Positions 28,409-37,606 of a stretch of 64,000 nt of DNA are shown here, piece by piece. The stretch spans positions 1 to 64,000 of the forward strand of contig JASJDS010000106.1 in assembly GCA_030065055.1 (NCBI GenBank), written 5' to 3'. The notes under the pieces are model-generated. The model made no database searches and was not told the origin of the DNA. It was given only the letters and a program-made list of their open reading frames with translations. Numbering within the stretch: position 1 is the stretch's first letter; each line of letters opens with the position of its first letter. This DNA is from Calothrix sp. MO_192.B10. GTDB lineage: Bacteria > Cyanobacteriota > Cyanobacteriia > Cyanobacteriales > Nostocaceae. The position numbers and the translations under genes were made by a program.

Positions 28409-29122
28409 ATGGAACTTACAGATTTTTTGAGTTTAATTCATCCAATGATCGCAGTTATTTTTGTCTTTCCCCTGATTGGCAATGTAGCTAATTTAGCATG
28501 GCAGGCACGCCAACGCCGCTTGCAAACTGCGAATAAAGGTAAAAGTAAAATTCCTCCAGTGTCTGGTCCAGAACATCGACGTTTAGGGGAATTACTTACA
28601 GGTGCAGTTGTGGGTTTGACTTTGGTAGGATTGGCTTACCCTATCGGCAAAAATATTATTAAAAACCAATTGTGGTCTGACCCTACTACTATTTTTATCT
28701 TGTTGATGTTTGCAGCTACCATTGCTTCGTTAGTATTTCTTTACCGGGCAAAACAAAAGCTATGGCGGGGAGTTTTTGCCACTTTAACTGGTGTTGGTTT
28801 AGTGGTTCTCGGTGCTCAAGATGGGGTATTTCGTCGCACTGATGAGTGGTATTGGTCACATTACTACTATGGCATTACCGCTGCCTTACTAATGATTTTT
28901 TCTTTAGCGATTATCCAAGAAATTTATCGAGATAGATCCCATCGCTGGCGGATTATTCACACAATACTTAATTGTATTGCTCTGTTATTATTTATCGGTC
29001 AAGGTTTCACTGGCACCAGAGACTTATTAGAAATCCCCCTGAGTTGGCAGGAATCCCATGTTTATCAGTGCAATTTTACCAATAGAACTTGTCCTACTCC
29101 TAACCCGAAACCATCACAGTGA
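28409..29122 (+). CDS. DUF4079 membrane protein
   Basis: 237 residues with about six membrane helices and conserved histidines (LIHPMIAV near residue 11; WSHYYYGI). This matches the cyanobacterial DUF4079 family, whose cytochrome-b561-like helix pattern hints at haem binding; that is inference. The C-terminal NRTCPTPNPKP is hydrophilic. The stop overlaps the GTG start of the following kinase by four bases, so the two are co-translated. Confidence 0.82.
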   Translation: MELTDFLSLIHPMIAVIFVFPLIGNVANLAWQARQRRLQTANKGKSKIPPVSGPEHRRLGELLTGAVVGLTLVGLAYPIGKNIIKNQLWSDPTTIFILLMFAATIASLVFLYRAKQKLWRGVFATLTGVGLVVLGAQDGVFRRTDEWYWSHYYYGITAALLMIFSLAIIQEIYRDRSHRWRIIHTILNCIALLLFIGQGFTGTRDLLEIPLSWQESHVYQCNFTNRTCPTPNPKPSQ

Positions 29123-30540
29123 AGCACATCAATCATATTTTCAAGAACATAGATCCTAATTCACTACGAGTTCGTTTAACCATTGTCATAGCTGCATTTT
29201 CTGCTATGGGATTAGGTAGTCTGGCGATTTGGACTACTTGGAAGATGCAGCATATTTTGATTGACAGTCACAAACAAACTCTTCAAGAATTAGCGGAACG
29301 CTTACCCAGAGATGTGCAAGTTTACAATGATATGTATCCCCTACAAACCTCTCTGGAAAAGGCTGTTAAAAATTCAACTACTAGCAATACTGTTTTGTGG
29401 GTCAAAAACCAAAATAATCAAATTCTAGTTACATCTAACTCCTTTAAACAAGCATCTGAGTCTACCCAAAACAAATTAGTTTCCCTGACTCAGATGCCAA
29501 TTACGCCCCAAATACATCAAGTTAATCAAAAATATTTTGTGTTATGCAGTAGTCCACTGCAAATTAAAAGCCAGCTTATAGGTGATTTATCGGTAGCACA
29601 TGATATTACCCGCGAGCAAACCATGTTTGTGGCAATGGTACAGAGTTTGAGTGTTGCTAGTATTTTAGTAATTATTATTATCTCTGGAGCGATCGCATTT
29701 TACATCCGCCGTTCTTTGCAACCCCTGCGCCAGTTAAGCCAAATGACAGAGGCAATTTCCGCCGAAGATTTAGGTAAGGCACAATTATATTTGCAAAATG
29801 CACCCAGCGAAGTCAAAGAACTGGCTCAAACCTGCAATCAAATGTTAATGCGTCTCTCGGATTCCTGGGAAGGGGAACGGCAATTTGTGAGTAATATTTC
29901 CCACGAACTACGCACACCCTTGACTATAGTACATGGCTACTTACAAAGTGTATTGCGACGACGGCAGAATTTGACGGAAACCCAGACAGAAGCCTTGCAA
30001 ACTGCCGCATTGGAGGCAGAAAATACTATCCAGATGCTAGAGGATTTACTTAATTTAGCACGAGCTGATAGTGGTAATTTACACTATAAAATCCAGGTTT
30101 GCGTACTTAATGACCTAGTTGCCGAAGTTGTGGGAATGGCAAAACAACATAGCGATCGCCAAATTGATATTGAAGCAGAAGTTAACCCCATTGAGGTCAA
30201 GCTAGACTACAACTATATGAAGCAAGTTTTGCTGAACTTAATTGATAATGCGGTGAAATATTCTGATGCTGGTACCCCCATAACTTTGAAGTTAAAGCGG
30301 CAAGGAGGTCAAGCCATGATTCAAGTGTGCGATCGCGGTTATGGTATTCCCTTACAACAGCAATCGCGGATATTTGAGCGATTTTACCGGGTAGATGAGG
30401 CTCGAAACCGTGCTGGTGGTACGGGTTTGGGTTTATCTATTGTGAAAACACTAGTGGAAGGTATGGGGGGAAATATCACAGTGCGATCAAAACTAAAACA
30501 AGGAAGTATATTTCAAATTAGTTTTCCTGTACTAGTTTGA
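29119..30540 (+). CDS. Membrane sensor histidine kinase
   Basis: 473 residues, GTG start overlapping the DUF4079 stop. TM1 (about 19-40), a ~130-residue periplasmic sensor region, TM2 (about 178-196), HAMP (to ~250), HisKA with phospho-acceptor His262 in SNISHELRTP, then HATPase with NLIDNAVKYSDAG and RAGGTGLGLSIVKTL. No response regulator is adjacent. With DM13 and DUF4079 upstream it may sense a redox signal in the periplasm. The TGA stop is formed at the first bases of repeat B (TTGAAAATGG). Confidence 0.93.
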   Translation: MKHINHIFKNIDPNSLRVRLTIVIAAFSAMGLGSLAIWTTWKMQHILIDSHKQTLQELAERLPRDVQVYNDMYPLQTSLEKAVKNSTTSNTVLWVKNQNNQILVTSNSFKQASESTQNKLVSLTQMPITPQIHQVNQKYFVLCSSPLQIKSQLIGDLSVAHDITREQTMFVAMVQSLSVASILVIIIISGAIAFYIRRSLQPLRQLSQMTEAISAEDLGKAQLYLQNAPSEVKELAQTCNQMLMRLSDSWEGERQFVSNISHELRTPLTIVHGYLQSVLRRRQNLTETQTEALQTAALEAENTIQMLEDLLNLARADSGNLHYKIQVCVLNDLVAEVVGMAKQHSDRQIDIEAEVNPIEVKLDYNYMKQVLLNLIDNAVKYSDAGTPITLKLKRQGGQAMIQVCDRGYGIPLQQQSRIFERFYRVDEARNRAGGTGLGLSIVKTLVEGMGGNITVRSKLKQGSIFQISFPVLV

Positions 30541-30690
30541 AAATGGTTGTTAGTTGTTAGTTGTTAGTTGATGGTTGACAGCTTAGTTGTGGGATTTTCT
30601 CGTGGGGGACTAACTTGAAAATAGGGAGTTCGGAGTTCGGAGTTCGGAGTTCAGGAGTAGGGGCGCATTGCGTGCGCCCTTGAGGAGTTG
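30541..30690 (-). repeat. Composite repeat B, inverted copy filling a convergent spacer
   Basis: Contains GAAAATGG + TTAGTTG heptamers, GGGATTTTCTCGTGGGGGACTA, a GGAGTTC heptamer run and GGGGCGCATTGCGTGCGCCC. It is the reverse complement, in the same order, of parts of 23580-24057. It reaches exactly from one stop codon to the other of the two convergent genes around it. Confidence 0.85.
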
Positions 30691-32886
30691 TCACTTAATT
30701 TCTGGTAGACCTATCCGCAGACTCTCATTAACTGTTGAGATATCGCCACATTGAGTTTCTGTAATTAAACAGATGTTACTAAGTGCCTTTTGATAACTCT
30801 CCATATCCTTTTTTTCCAGGGAGATGCGTGCAGAGATTTGCAAATCAGCGATCGCTTGATTTTTCTGCTCTTTAGGGTTTTTGTCAGAATATTGACCTAG
30901 CTCGTACTTAACAATACCCCGTTTGAGATATCCTTTCGCCATACGATCGTCGAGTTGTAAAGCCTGGTTAAAGTCATCGATCGCCCGTTGGTATTCTTGT
31001 TGAAAATTGCTGCTATACTGGGCAATTTGATAGCGAACTAGACCCCGCTGAAAGTATGCCTCTGCCCTGGATGGGCTAATTTGAATGGCTTGGTTAAAGT
31101 CTGCTAGGGATTTTTGAAAATCTGGTTGGTAATCTCCATGATATTTAGCCAACTGGAAACGAACTATACCCCGACGGATATAAGCCTCTATCTCTTGGGG
31201 ATTAATTTGCAAAGCACGATTATAGTCAGCGATCGCTTGCTTATATTCTGCATTGGGGTCTTTGCTATACTCAGCCAGAATTTGGCGCACGTTACCCCGA
31301 TTTACATAAGCTTTAAATTCATTGGGGTTGATTTTGATGGCCCGGTTGTAATCAGCGATCGCTGCTTCATAGTTTTTCAGGTTAAAACTAGCATTGGCAC
31401 GATCAATATAAGTTTTGGGGTGTGTGGGATTTTTTTTAATTGCTTGGCTAAATTTATCTATTGCTAGGTCATATTTACGGATTTTATAAAATGCATGTCC
31501 CTGTCGATAATAATCATTAAAAGAGAGGTTTTTATCCTTTTTACGGTTAATCCAATTTTGTTGAGTATAGTTGGTAGCCTGAACAAAAGGACGATTGGTC
31601 AATTTGACCATGAAATCTAAATAACCCAAAAAACCAAAGCCCAGCAGGCACAAAATTACTGGATATATTTTGGGATTTGTGCGAACTTTTTTGTTGTAGT
31701 AAGGAAATTGATAGGGTAGTACGGATGGTCGATAATTGACGCGGTGGGTGGGGAGAACTGTTTCTGGAGAACGCTGGCGTTGGGGATATTTCTTTTTCGC
31801 CTTCACCCGTGGCTTGAGATGCTCTTTTTTGGCAACTGCTTGTAGGGATGGAAAAGGGTCCCGTCCCCCTAAACGCAGGGTTCGTTCGCACCAAGGACAT
31901 TTATGCAAATGGTTGCTATAGCGATGCTGGGGATTAACACTACAGCTGCTTAAGCTATTCTCTACTTGATTTAAAGCTGATAGCCAAGTTTGGGCACTAG
32001 GGCGGAGTAAAGGGTTACTATGACCATCCTCAAAACAACGCACAAATAGCTCTTGCAAACAGGGATGTAGAATTTCCCAAGCAGGAGCTATGGGAGATGG
32101 TTTGTATGGTACTGTGTGCTTTTGACTATAGGTAAAATGACCGGCGATAATTCTGGCTTCATAGGGCGGTGGCTCCCCTTCATTTTCAAAGATGCCGGCA
32201 AATGGGTGAGTGCCTTCCATTAACATTTGGAATAATAGCACCCCCAATCCAAATAGATCGTGGACAATTGCTCGATCATGTTGGGCAAAAGTTTTATTTT
32301 GTAACTCTGGAGGGGTAAATTCCGGTTTCCCAACTTCGCAACGGAAAATAATATCGCGATTTGGGTCCTTAACCTGAAAGGAGTCTGTATCAACTAAAGT
32401 TACTAGGGCGGTGTCACTCACCAGAATATTGGACTCGTTGACATCACCTACGCAATATCCACTATTATGTAAAGCTGCAAATGCAGCCGCTAAATTACGG
32501 GCAGCACGGATTAAATACTGATAATTAAATAAAGGACAATGTTGTCGCCTGGTAAGGGGATTATAAAAATCTATTGCCGGACGCATTCCCCGAATCCGAG
32601 GCATTAAAAAGCCAATAATTTCCTGCTTGCCATCTGCAGATCGCAAAACTTCACAAGGCCAAGCAATGGAAATATGTCCCAAACTGGCCATGGGATTTTC
32701 TGGAGGATGGGCAAGCATTGCTTGGAGTTTACGCGCGTGCTGTTTTGTCGGCTTATGATATACCTTTGCCACTAAATCACTATCAGTGGGTACTGTATAC
32801 ACACAAGCTTCTCCACCACGCCCCAAGCTGACGCTGAGGTTGAGAGGAATAATTTCTTGGTTAGTCAGACAACGTAGTACCTGCAC
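30691..32886 (-). CDS. Protein kinase with zinc-ribbon, membrane helix and TPR repeats (TerY-P triad kinase)
   Basis: 731 residues. A kinase domain (about 15-310) has a glycine loop LGRGGEACVY (21-30), Lys41, catalytic GDVNESN (Asp148, Asn153) and DTD (Asp166) in place of DFG. Then come a Cys pair CPWC (330-333) within a likely zinc-binding segment, one membrane helix (about 407-427), and five or more TPRs (about 455-690) with family spacing. It resembles the YegI/TerY-associated kinases. The PP2C gene starts 56 bp upstream and the VWA gene precedes that, which fixes the system. The TPR part would lie across the membrane from the kinase. Confidence 0.88.
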   Translation of the reverse strand: MQVLRCLTNQEIIPLNLSVSLGRGGEACVYTVPTDSDLVAKVYHKPTKQHARKLQAMLAHPPENPMASLGHISIAWPCEVLRSADGKQEIIGFLMPRIRGMRPAIDFYNPLTRRQHCPLFNYQYLIRAARNLAAAFAALHNSGYCVGDVNESNILVSDTALVTLVDTDSFQVKDPNRDIIFRCEVGKPEFTPPELQNKTFAQHDRAIVHDLFGLGVLLFQMLMEGTHPFAGIFENEGEPPPYEARIIAGHFTYSQKHTVPYKPSPIAPAWEILHPCLQELFVRCFEDGHSNPLLRPSAQTWLSALNQVENSLSSCSVNPQHRYSNHLHKCPWCERTLRLGGRDPFPSLQAVAKKEHLKPRVKAKKKYPQRQRSPETVLPTHRVNYRPSVLPYQFPYYNKKVRTNPKIYPVILCLLGFGFLGYLDFMVKLTNRPFVQATNYTQQNWINRKKDKNLSFNDYYRQGHAFYKIRKYDLAIDKFSQAIKKNPTHPKTYIDRANASFNLKNYEAAIADYNRAIKINPNEFKAYVNRGNVRQILAEYSKDPNAEYKQAIADYNRALQINPQEIEAYIRRGIVRFQLAKYHGDYQPDFQKSLADFNQAIQISPSRAEAYFQRGLVRYQIAQYSSNFQQEYQRAIDDFNQALQLDDRMAKGYLKRGIVKYELGQYSDKNPKEQKNQAIADLQISARISLEKKDMESYQKALSNICLITETQCGDISTVNESLRIGLPEIK

Positions 32887-32942
32887 GTTCCTTAGTATGG
32901 TTATTGTTTACGGGCAAAGGATTGGCGATGGGCGATCTGTGA

Positions 32943-33722
32943 TCAATTATTTAAGGCCGCAAGGATGAGGGTTAAATCATCATCTGTTCTTTGGGTGATT
33001 TTATCTGAACGCAAAAAATTTACCAATTGTTCCCTTGCCACTGTTTGATCCTCTGCTGCACTCACAAAGTCAAATAGGGGGGAGAAGAAGGGATTATGAG
33101 GTTCGCCTGCAGCCATATTCATGGCAAGCATTTGTAGTCCATCGGTGAGAATCCCAACATTGACTATAGTTTGCCGGCAGATTTTCACCTGTGTTGTATC
33201 TAAAGCATCAACGGTGGTCAGAAATGTGGTTTGATTAATATATTCACCCCTATCTGGAGTAGTCAGTGCGATGAGATTTCCTTGTAGGTCTTTGGCTACT
33301 GCCATACCATCACCTATTTGCGCCACTGCTGCCATTTCTGGGGTGGCTATGGTGATGATTAAGGTTGTGGCTAAATCCTGAGGTTTAGCGTCACAAGCTA
33401 CCGCTTCATCTTCTACTGCTTGTTTGGAGGCTACAATGGCATCCCTTAACAGCGTAAGCACCGCCGTGTCATCCTCCAAGATTTGGCGATTAACATCCTG
33501 GGTGGAAATGTATTCGATGGCAGTTTCCACTGCCACCATCGATCCTATCTTACCTAATCTTGCCGAACCCGCACCATCAGCAGCAGCTGCCAATAAAACG
33601 CTGTCTGGCAATGTTTGCCAGTGATGAGCATCCTGACACAGTTGGGAGTTTTTAACGTGGCTGGTTCCACATACAGAGGCAGCTACTACCTGCCAATAAG
33701 GTATCTGTGTTGAGATTTTCAT
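32943..33722 (-). CDS. PP2C-type Ser/Thr phosphatase (TerY-P triad)
   Basis: 259 residues, single domain. Metal-binding motifs are visible: QDAHHW (Asp31), AAADGAGSA (Asp49), the QIGDGMAVA segment and TDDDLTLILA near the C-terminus. It should reverse phosphorylation by the kinase encoded 56 bp downstream; the two look co-transcribed. It corresponds to E. coli YegK in the yegL-yegK-yegI arrangement. Confidence 0.88.
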   Translation of the reverse strand: MKISTQIPYWQVVAASVCGTSHVKNSQLCQDAHHWQTLPDSVLLAAAADGAGSARLGKIGSMVAVETAIEYISTQDVNRQILEDDTAVLTLLRDAIVASKQAVEDEAVACDAKPQDLATTLIITIATPEMAAVAQIGDGMAVAKDLQGNLIALTTPDRGEYINQTTFLTTVDALDTTQVKICRQTIVNVGILTDGLQMLAMNMAAGEPHNPFFSPLFDFVSAAEDQTVAREQLVNFLRSDKITQRTDDDLTLILAALNN

Positions 33723-34103
33723 AAAATGGTTTTTTAACAGCTGGGTGAATAACTAGTACCGTTGCGCGGAATTCGTAATTCCTATAGAGCAAGGGTTTTG
33801 TTGGTTGAGAATGGTTGGTTTATTTCCGCGCCCACTGTACTAGTACAATTAGGCAGATGACAAAGATAGAATTACAGAATTACAGTAGATGCAAAGGCAG
33901 AATAATACAGGCTTTTTAATGATTATTTTGGTTAGTTTATTTTCCTGGTTGCTGTACTGAAAAATCAGTTCAGTATTTTAGACAGGAGATTAAATTAAAT
34001 AAACCCAGTTTCTGGGGATGAATTGGCGTACTAGCACATCTGATTTTTCTTCAGCTGCACTAGTAACCCTAATCCCATAGTAGTCCCCACCGAAACATCA
34101 CCA
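33723..34103. other. Spacer between VWA and PP2C genes
   Basis: 381 bp, no gene. It carries a TACTGA...TCAGTA inverted repeat near 33955-33976. An extra promoter for the phosphatase-kinase pair is possible. Confidence 0.45.
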
Positions 34104-34805
34104 CTACACCGTTCCCCAACCAATGGGTGGTAGAGCCACCTGCTCATCTATTTGAGAATGGGATACCGCCGACATACTAGCCGACAACCATACAAACATT
34201 TCGATGAAGTTTAACCCCTTGAGTTTTAAGGGAGTTCTGACAGCTATTTGGCTCAAACGTGTCATATTTGCATTCTCTACACCCACAGAAAAAAAGGCAA
34301 CACGTTTATTGGCTTCATCAGTTTGTAAACGCTGTGCCGCTTGCTCAACGACTTGATCTAATTCTCCTTGGGGTTCCCCATCGGTAATCATAAATATCCA
34401 AGGACGATAGTAAGCAACACCATTGGCTCGATATTGTGACTTGCGCTCCTGGATCATGTCTAAGGCTTTATGGATGCCAGAACCCATATTAGTCAACCCT
34501 TGTGCCGTTAAGATTGGCGGCTGGAATTGATCGGCAGTCACAAAGTCTTGCACTACATTCACTGTACTATCGAAAGTGATGATTGCTACCTCTACCCGCC
34601 GGGAAGCAAGAGAGTTATTGACTAATTCATCTTTAAAGCTCAATAACCCTTGATTGAGAGCCTCAATAGCTTCTCCGTGCATGGAGCCAGAGGTGTCTAG
34701 TAGTAGTACACAAGGACAGCGCGGTTCGGGATTCTCCGCGAATTCCACTACTTCATCAAGTTGTAATGTGTCGGGCATAACTTTTTGTGTTATGTTAAAC
34801 GCCAA
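34104..34805 (-). CDS. VWA-domain protein, TerY/YegL-like
   Basis: 233 residues. A von Willebrand A domain spans about 30-205 with a complete MIDAS: LLLDTSGSM (Asp37, Ser39, Ser41), a Thr in the LTNMGSG loop, and MITDGEPQGE. In TerY-P systems the VWA protein binds a metal and is thought to be scaffold and substrate of the kinase/phosphatase pair. It has no signal peptide. It is first of the three minus-strand genes. Confidence 0.9.
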   Translation of the reverse strand: MAFNITQKVMPDTLQLDEVVEFAENPEPRCPCVLLLDTSGSMHGEAIEALNQGLLSFKDELVNNSLASRRVEVAIITFDSTVNVVQDFVTADQFQPPILTAQGLTNMGSGIHKALDMIQERKSQYRANGVAYYRPWIFMITDGEPQGELDQVVEQAAQRLQTDEANKRVAFFSVGVENANMTRLSQIAVRTPLKLKGLNFIEMFVWLSASMSAVSHSQIDEQVALPPIGWGTV

Positions 34806-35946
34806 AGCTTAATCTTCCTTTCTCTCAAAAGTATATAGTTGAAATACCCAGAGTGGCTACAACAATGGTTCGGGTAATAAATCATTTCCTCCTTTGTTAA
34901 GTGGATAGAATATAATCGTCCCTCACAGGAAAATCCCACAACCAAACATGAAAATATATCGAGTGCGGCTCCCACACCTAAGCTGTCAACCGTTAACTGT
35001 CAACTATCAACTCCTGACTCCTTTCAAGCTAGTGGGTAAAACAGCCAAAATCACAATTATGATTGCGGAAAATAGATGGAAATACCCACTAAGTAGGAAT
35101 CAATCTATGGGATCCGGGAGTCAAAGTTGTTTCTCCGGTATATTCACTCAGATAGCTTTGAGGAAAAAATGGTTGATCTAGGTGAGGCATGAGCCTGATA
35201 ACTCTATATTTCACAATATATATAATATGGTTTGTAGTTCTGCTTTTTCTTAAAGATTTGATGTAGAAAATGCAGCCAGAAAATGAAATTAATTTATAGT
35301 AATGAATACAACCACAATCAAAGCTATCAGGATGCCAATAGTTTAGGAGTTATAAAAATTTATATAACCCTTACATTTCTGGCTAACTCCTGATTGATTT
35401 GTCAAAATTTCAACTTAATTCAGTATAATTAGTTTACAAAAGCCATTATTTACCCATATTGTTAGAATAGGATGGCTGGGTAGATCATTACAAAAATACA
35501 TGGCTGGCAATGGCTGTTATTAGTCATTGCTCATTGGTTAGGGTTGTAGTTAATCTTATAGTTTATTTACATAGTTCTTTTTATTTTTAAACCCCGTCCT
35601 TAAGGACGAGGTCTTATACCTACGCGCATCTTAGTATAACAAATAACATAATTATTCTGGACACTTGTTAAAAAAATTTTGATCAATTATTAAGGTTTAA
35701 ATTTCTTTTGATTCGAGTATGACAAAAATAACTATAGGACTCCTATTTGATTTTTGAAAAAATAATTTAGCTCAAAGCTTGCTGTACAAAGATTTGATTC
35801 TCAGTATACCTAGCAAGATTCAAGTAGGATTCCTATATCTTGTTGCAAAAGATTGCAAAATTTGGGTAACAAAGGTTGTTTCTCCCAGTTACCGACTAAT
35901 TATGACTGCCTGCTTGCATTAGATACCTTAAAATCTATTCCATAAT
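34806..35946. other. Long repeat-bearing spacer upstream of PATAN-REC gene
   Basis: 1.1 kb between divergent genes, no credible gene. A partial repeat B copy occupies about 34918-35035. A GTCCTTAAGGAC hairpin lies at 35590-35613. Two related ATAGGA(C/T)TCCTAT-like motifs occur near 35734 and 35824. The remainder is AT-rich. Confidence 0.6.
35590..35613. repeat. Short palindrome ACCCCGTCCTTAAGGACGAGGT
   Basis: Arms of 11 bp with one mismatch. Such GTCCTTAAGGAC hairpins resemble subterminal hairpins of IS200/IS605 elements, but no transposase is nearby, so it may be a leftover end. Confidence 0.4.
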
Positions 35947-37329
35947 ATGTTACCAATTGACAATAATTTAAGAATATCTTTAGAAAATATTAATTATGGT
36001 ACCTTCAAAAATTTACGACCCGTAGGTTTACTCAGACAATTAGCCAATTGTCATGAAAACACTTGTTTGCAAGTATTAAGCAATCGTGTTTCTTGGTCTA
36101 TTTACTTGGAGCAAGGAAGCATAATTTACGCAACAAATTCAGTAGAACCACTCGATCGCCTAGAAAGGCATTTACGTCGTCTAGCGGTGCAAATTCCCAC
36201 CCTGTCTAGTGAAGTTTGCCTGCAATTGCGATTAATGTTGGCAGAAAATTCCCACAATCAAATCGTAGAACATCAAGAATATCAAGGAATTCACTGGTTG
36301 ATTGAGCAACAATATTTTTCGGTAGAAGAAGCAGCTTTGTTAATTCAAGAAATGGTGAAAGAAACCATAGAATCATTTCTGTTAATCCAACAGGGTAGTT
36401 ATGAACTGACAAATCAGCTACATACAATTCCGAAAATTTGCAGATTGAATGTAACAAAAATTATTAAAATTTGTCAAGAAAGATTACAACTGTGGCGATT
36501 AATGGAGACAAAAATATCATCTCCCTATCAGCGTCCATATTTATGCCATACAATTCCAATCACAAAAACAAATTTAATCGATGAATTAGACTTAACTCAT
36601 TGGATGAAAGGGTTTAGTATTCGTCATCTGGCTGTAATTACCAATCGAGATGAATTAGAATTAGCTGGTAATATATACCCTTATATTGTTCGTGGAGAGA
36701 TTATACTACATGAGCCAGATCCACCCTTTGATAAGCTACCAAAGATAGTTGCGGATAAACCGGAAACCAAGTCTGTTTTTACCCATCCAGAAACTTATCC
36801 TGTGACTAATACTACTCCATTGGTAATCAAAGCTGAGAACAAACAATTGGTAGAAATACCCCAGGTATATGAACCCCCACAACAAGAACCACAGTCAACC
36901 ACTACAGTGGAAAATTCTGACTCCGATCATGATTTGATTATCCCCCTAGAATTGGATAGGCAAAAAGTACACACAATTGTTTCTGTAGATGATAGTCCCA
37001 TAATTCTGCAACAGATTAGTCACTTTTTGAAAGATGATATTTTTTCTGTTGTCACCATTAATGAGCCGGTAAAAGCTCCGATATCCATTATTCGCTACCG
37101 TCCAGATTTGATTTTACTGGATCTGAACATGGCAGAGATGGATGGATATGAATTGTGTCAGTTGATACGCAATAATTCTATGTTTAAAAATACACCGATT
37201 GTGATGGTAACTGCAAACAAAGGAATTATCAATAGGGTCAAAGCTAAAATGGTAGGAGCCTCTGGGTTTTTTACCAAGCCATTTAGCCGTGTGGATTTAT
37301 TAAAAATGGTGTTTACTTATTTAACTTGA
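35947..37329 (+). CDS. PatA-like response regulator (PATAN + REC)
   Basis: 460 residues. The N-terminal part (about 10-260) matches the PATAN domain, with NLRPVGLLRQLANCHENTCLQV and the EQQYFSVEEAALLIQEMVKE region. A Pro/Gln-rich linker leads to a C-terminal receiver with Asp348-Asp349, phospho-acceptor Asp392 (LILLDLNM), Thr422 and Lys444 (TKPF). PatA itself controls heterocyst spacing in Anabaena; other PATAN-REC proteins act in phototaxis and chemotaxis operons. With no pil/che genes beside it, the exact role is open. Confidence 0.85.
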   Translation: MLPIDNNLRISLENINYGTFKNLRPVGLLRQLANCHENTCLQVLSNRVSWSIYLEQGSIIYATNSVEPLDRLERHLRRLAVQIPTLSSEVCLQLRLMLAENSHNQIVEHQEYQGIHWLIEQQYFSVEEAALLIQEMVKETIESFLLIQQGSYELTNQLHTIPKICRLNVTKIIKICQERLQLWRLMETKISSPYQRPYLCHTIPITKTNLIDELDLTHWMKGFSIRHLAVITNRDELELAGNIYPYIVRGEIILHEPDPPFDKLPKIVADKPETKSVFTHPETYPVTNTTPLVIKAENKQLVEIPQVYEPPQQEPQSTTTVENSDSDHDLIIPLELDRQKVHTIVSVDDSPIILQQISHFLKDDIFSVVTINEPVKAPISIIRYRPDLILLDLNMAEMDGYELCQLIRNNSMFKNTPIVMVTANKGIINRVKAKMVGASGFFTKPFSRVDLLKMVFTYLT

Positions 37330-37606
37330 CCAAAAGTAAATAATAAGTAATAAGTAATAAGTAATATACTGGAGTTGAGACTAAATTCTTTTTTGCAGGC
37401 TATAACCCTTGTGTAGCAAGCATTTTAGATTTCAGACTCCAAAACAACCGATAAATCATCAAAGCCTTTCTGGATAAGGGTTTGGCGGTTTGGTTGGTCA
37501 AAATAGTCTAAACTCCAAAATATAGCGGTTCCTACTTAAATGAGGTACTCACCCCAGGGTACCAATGGTTATTTAGATTTAATTGAAAAGTTATTAATTT
37601 GTCAGA

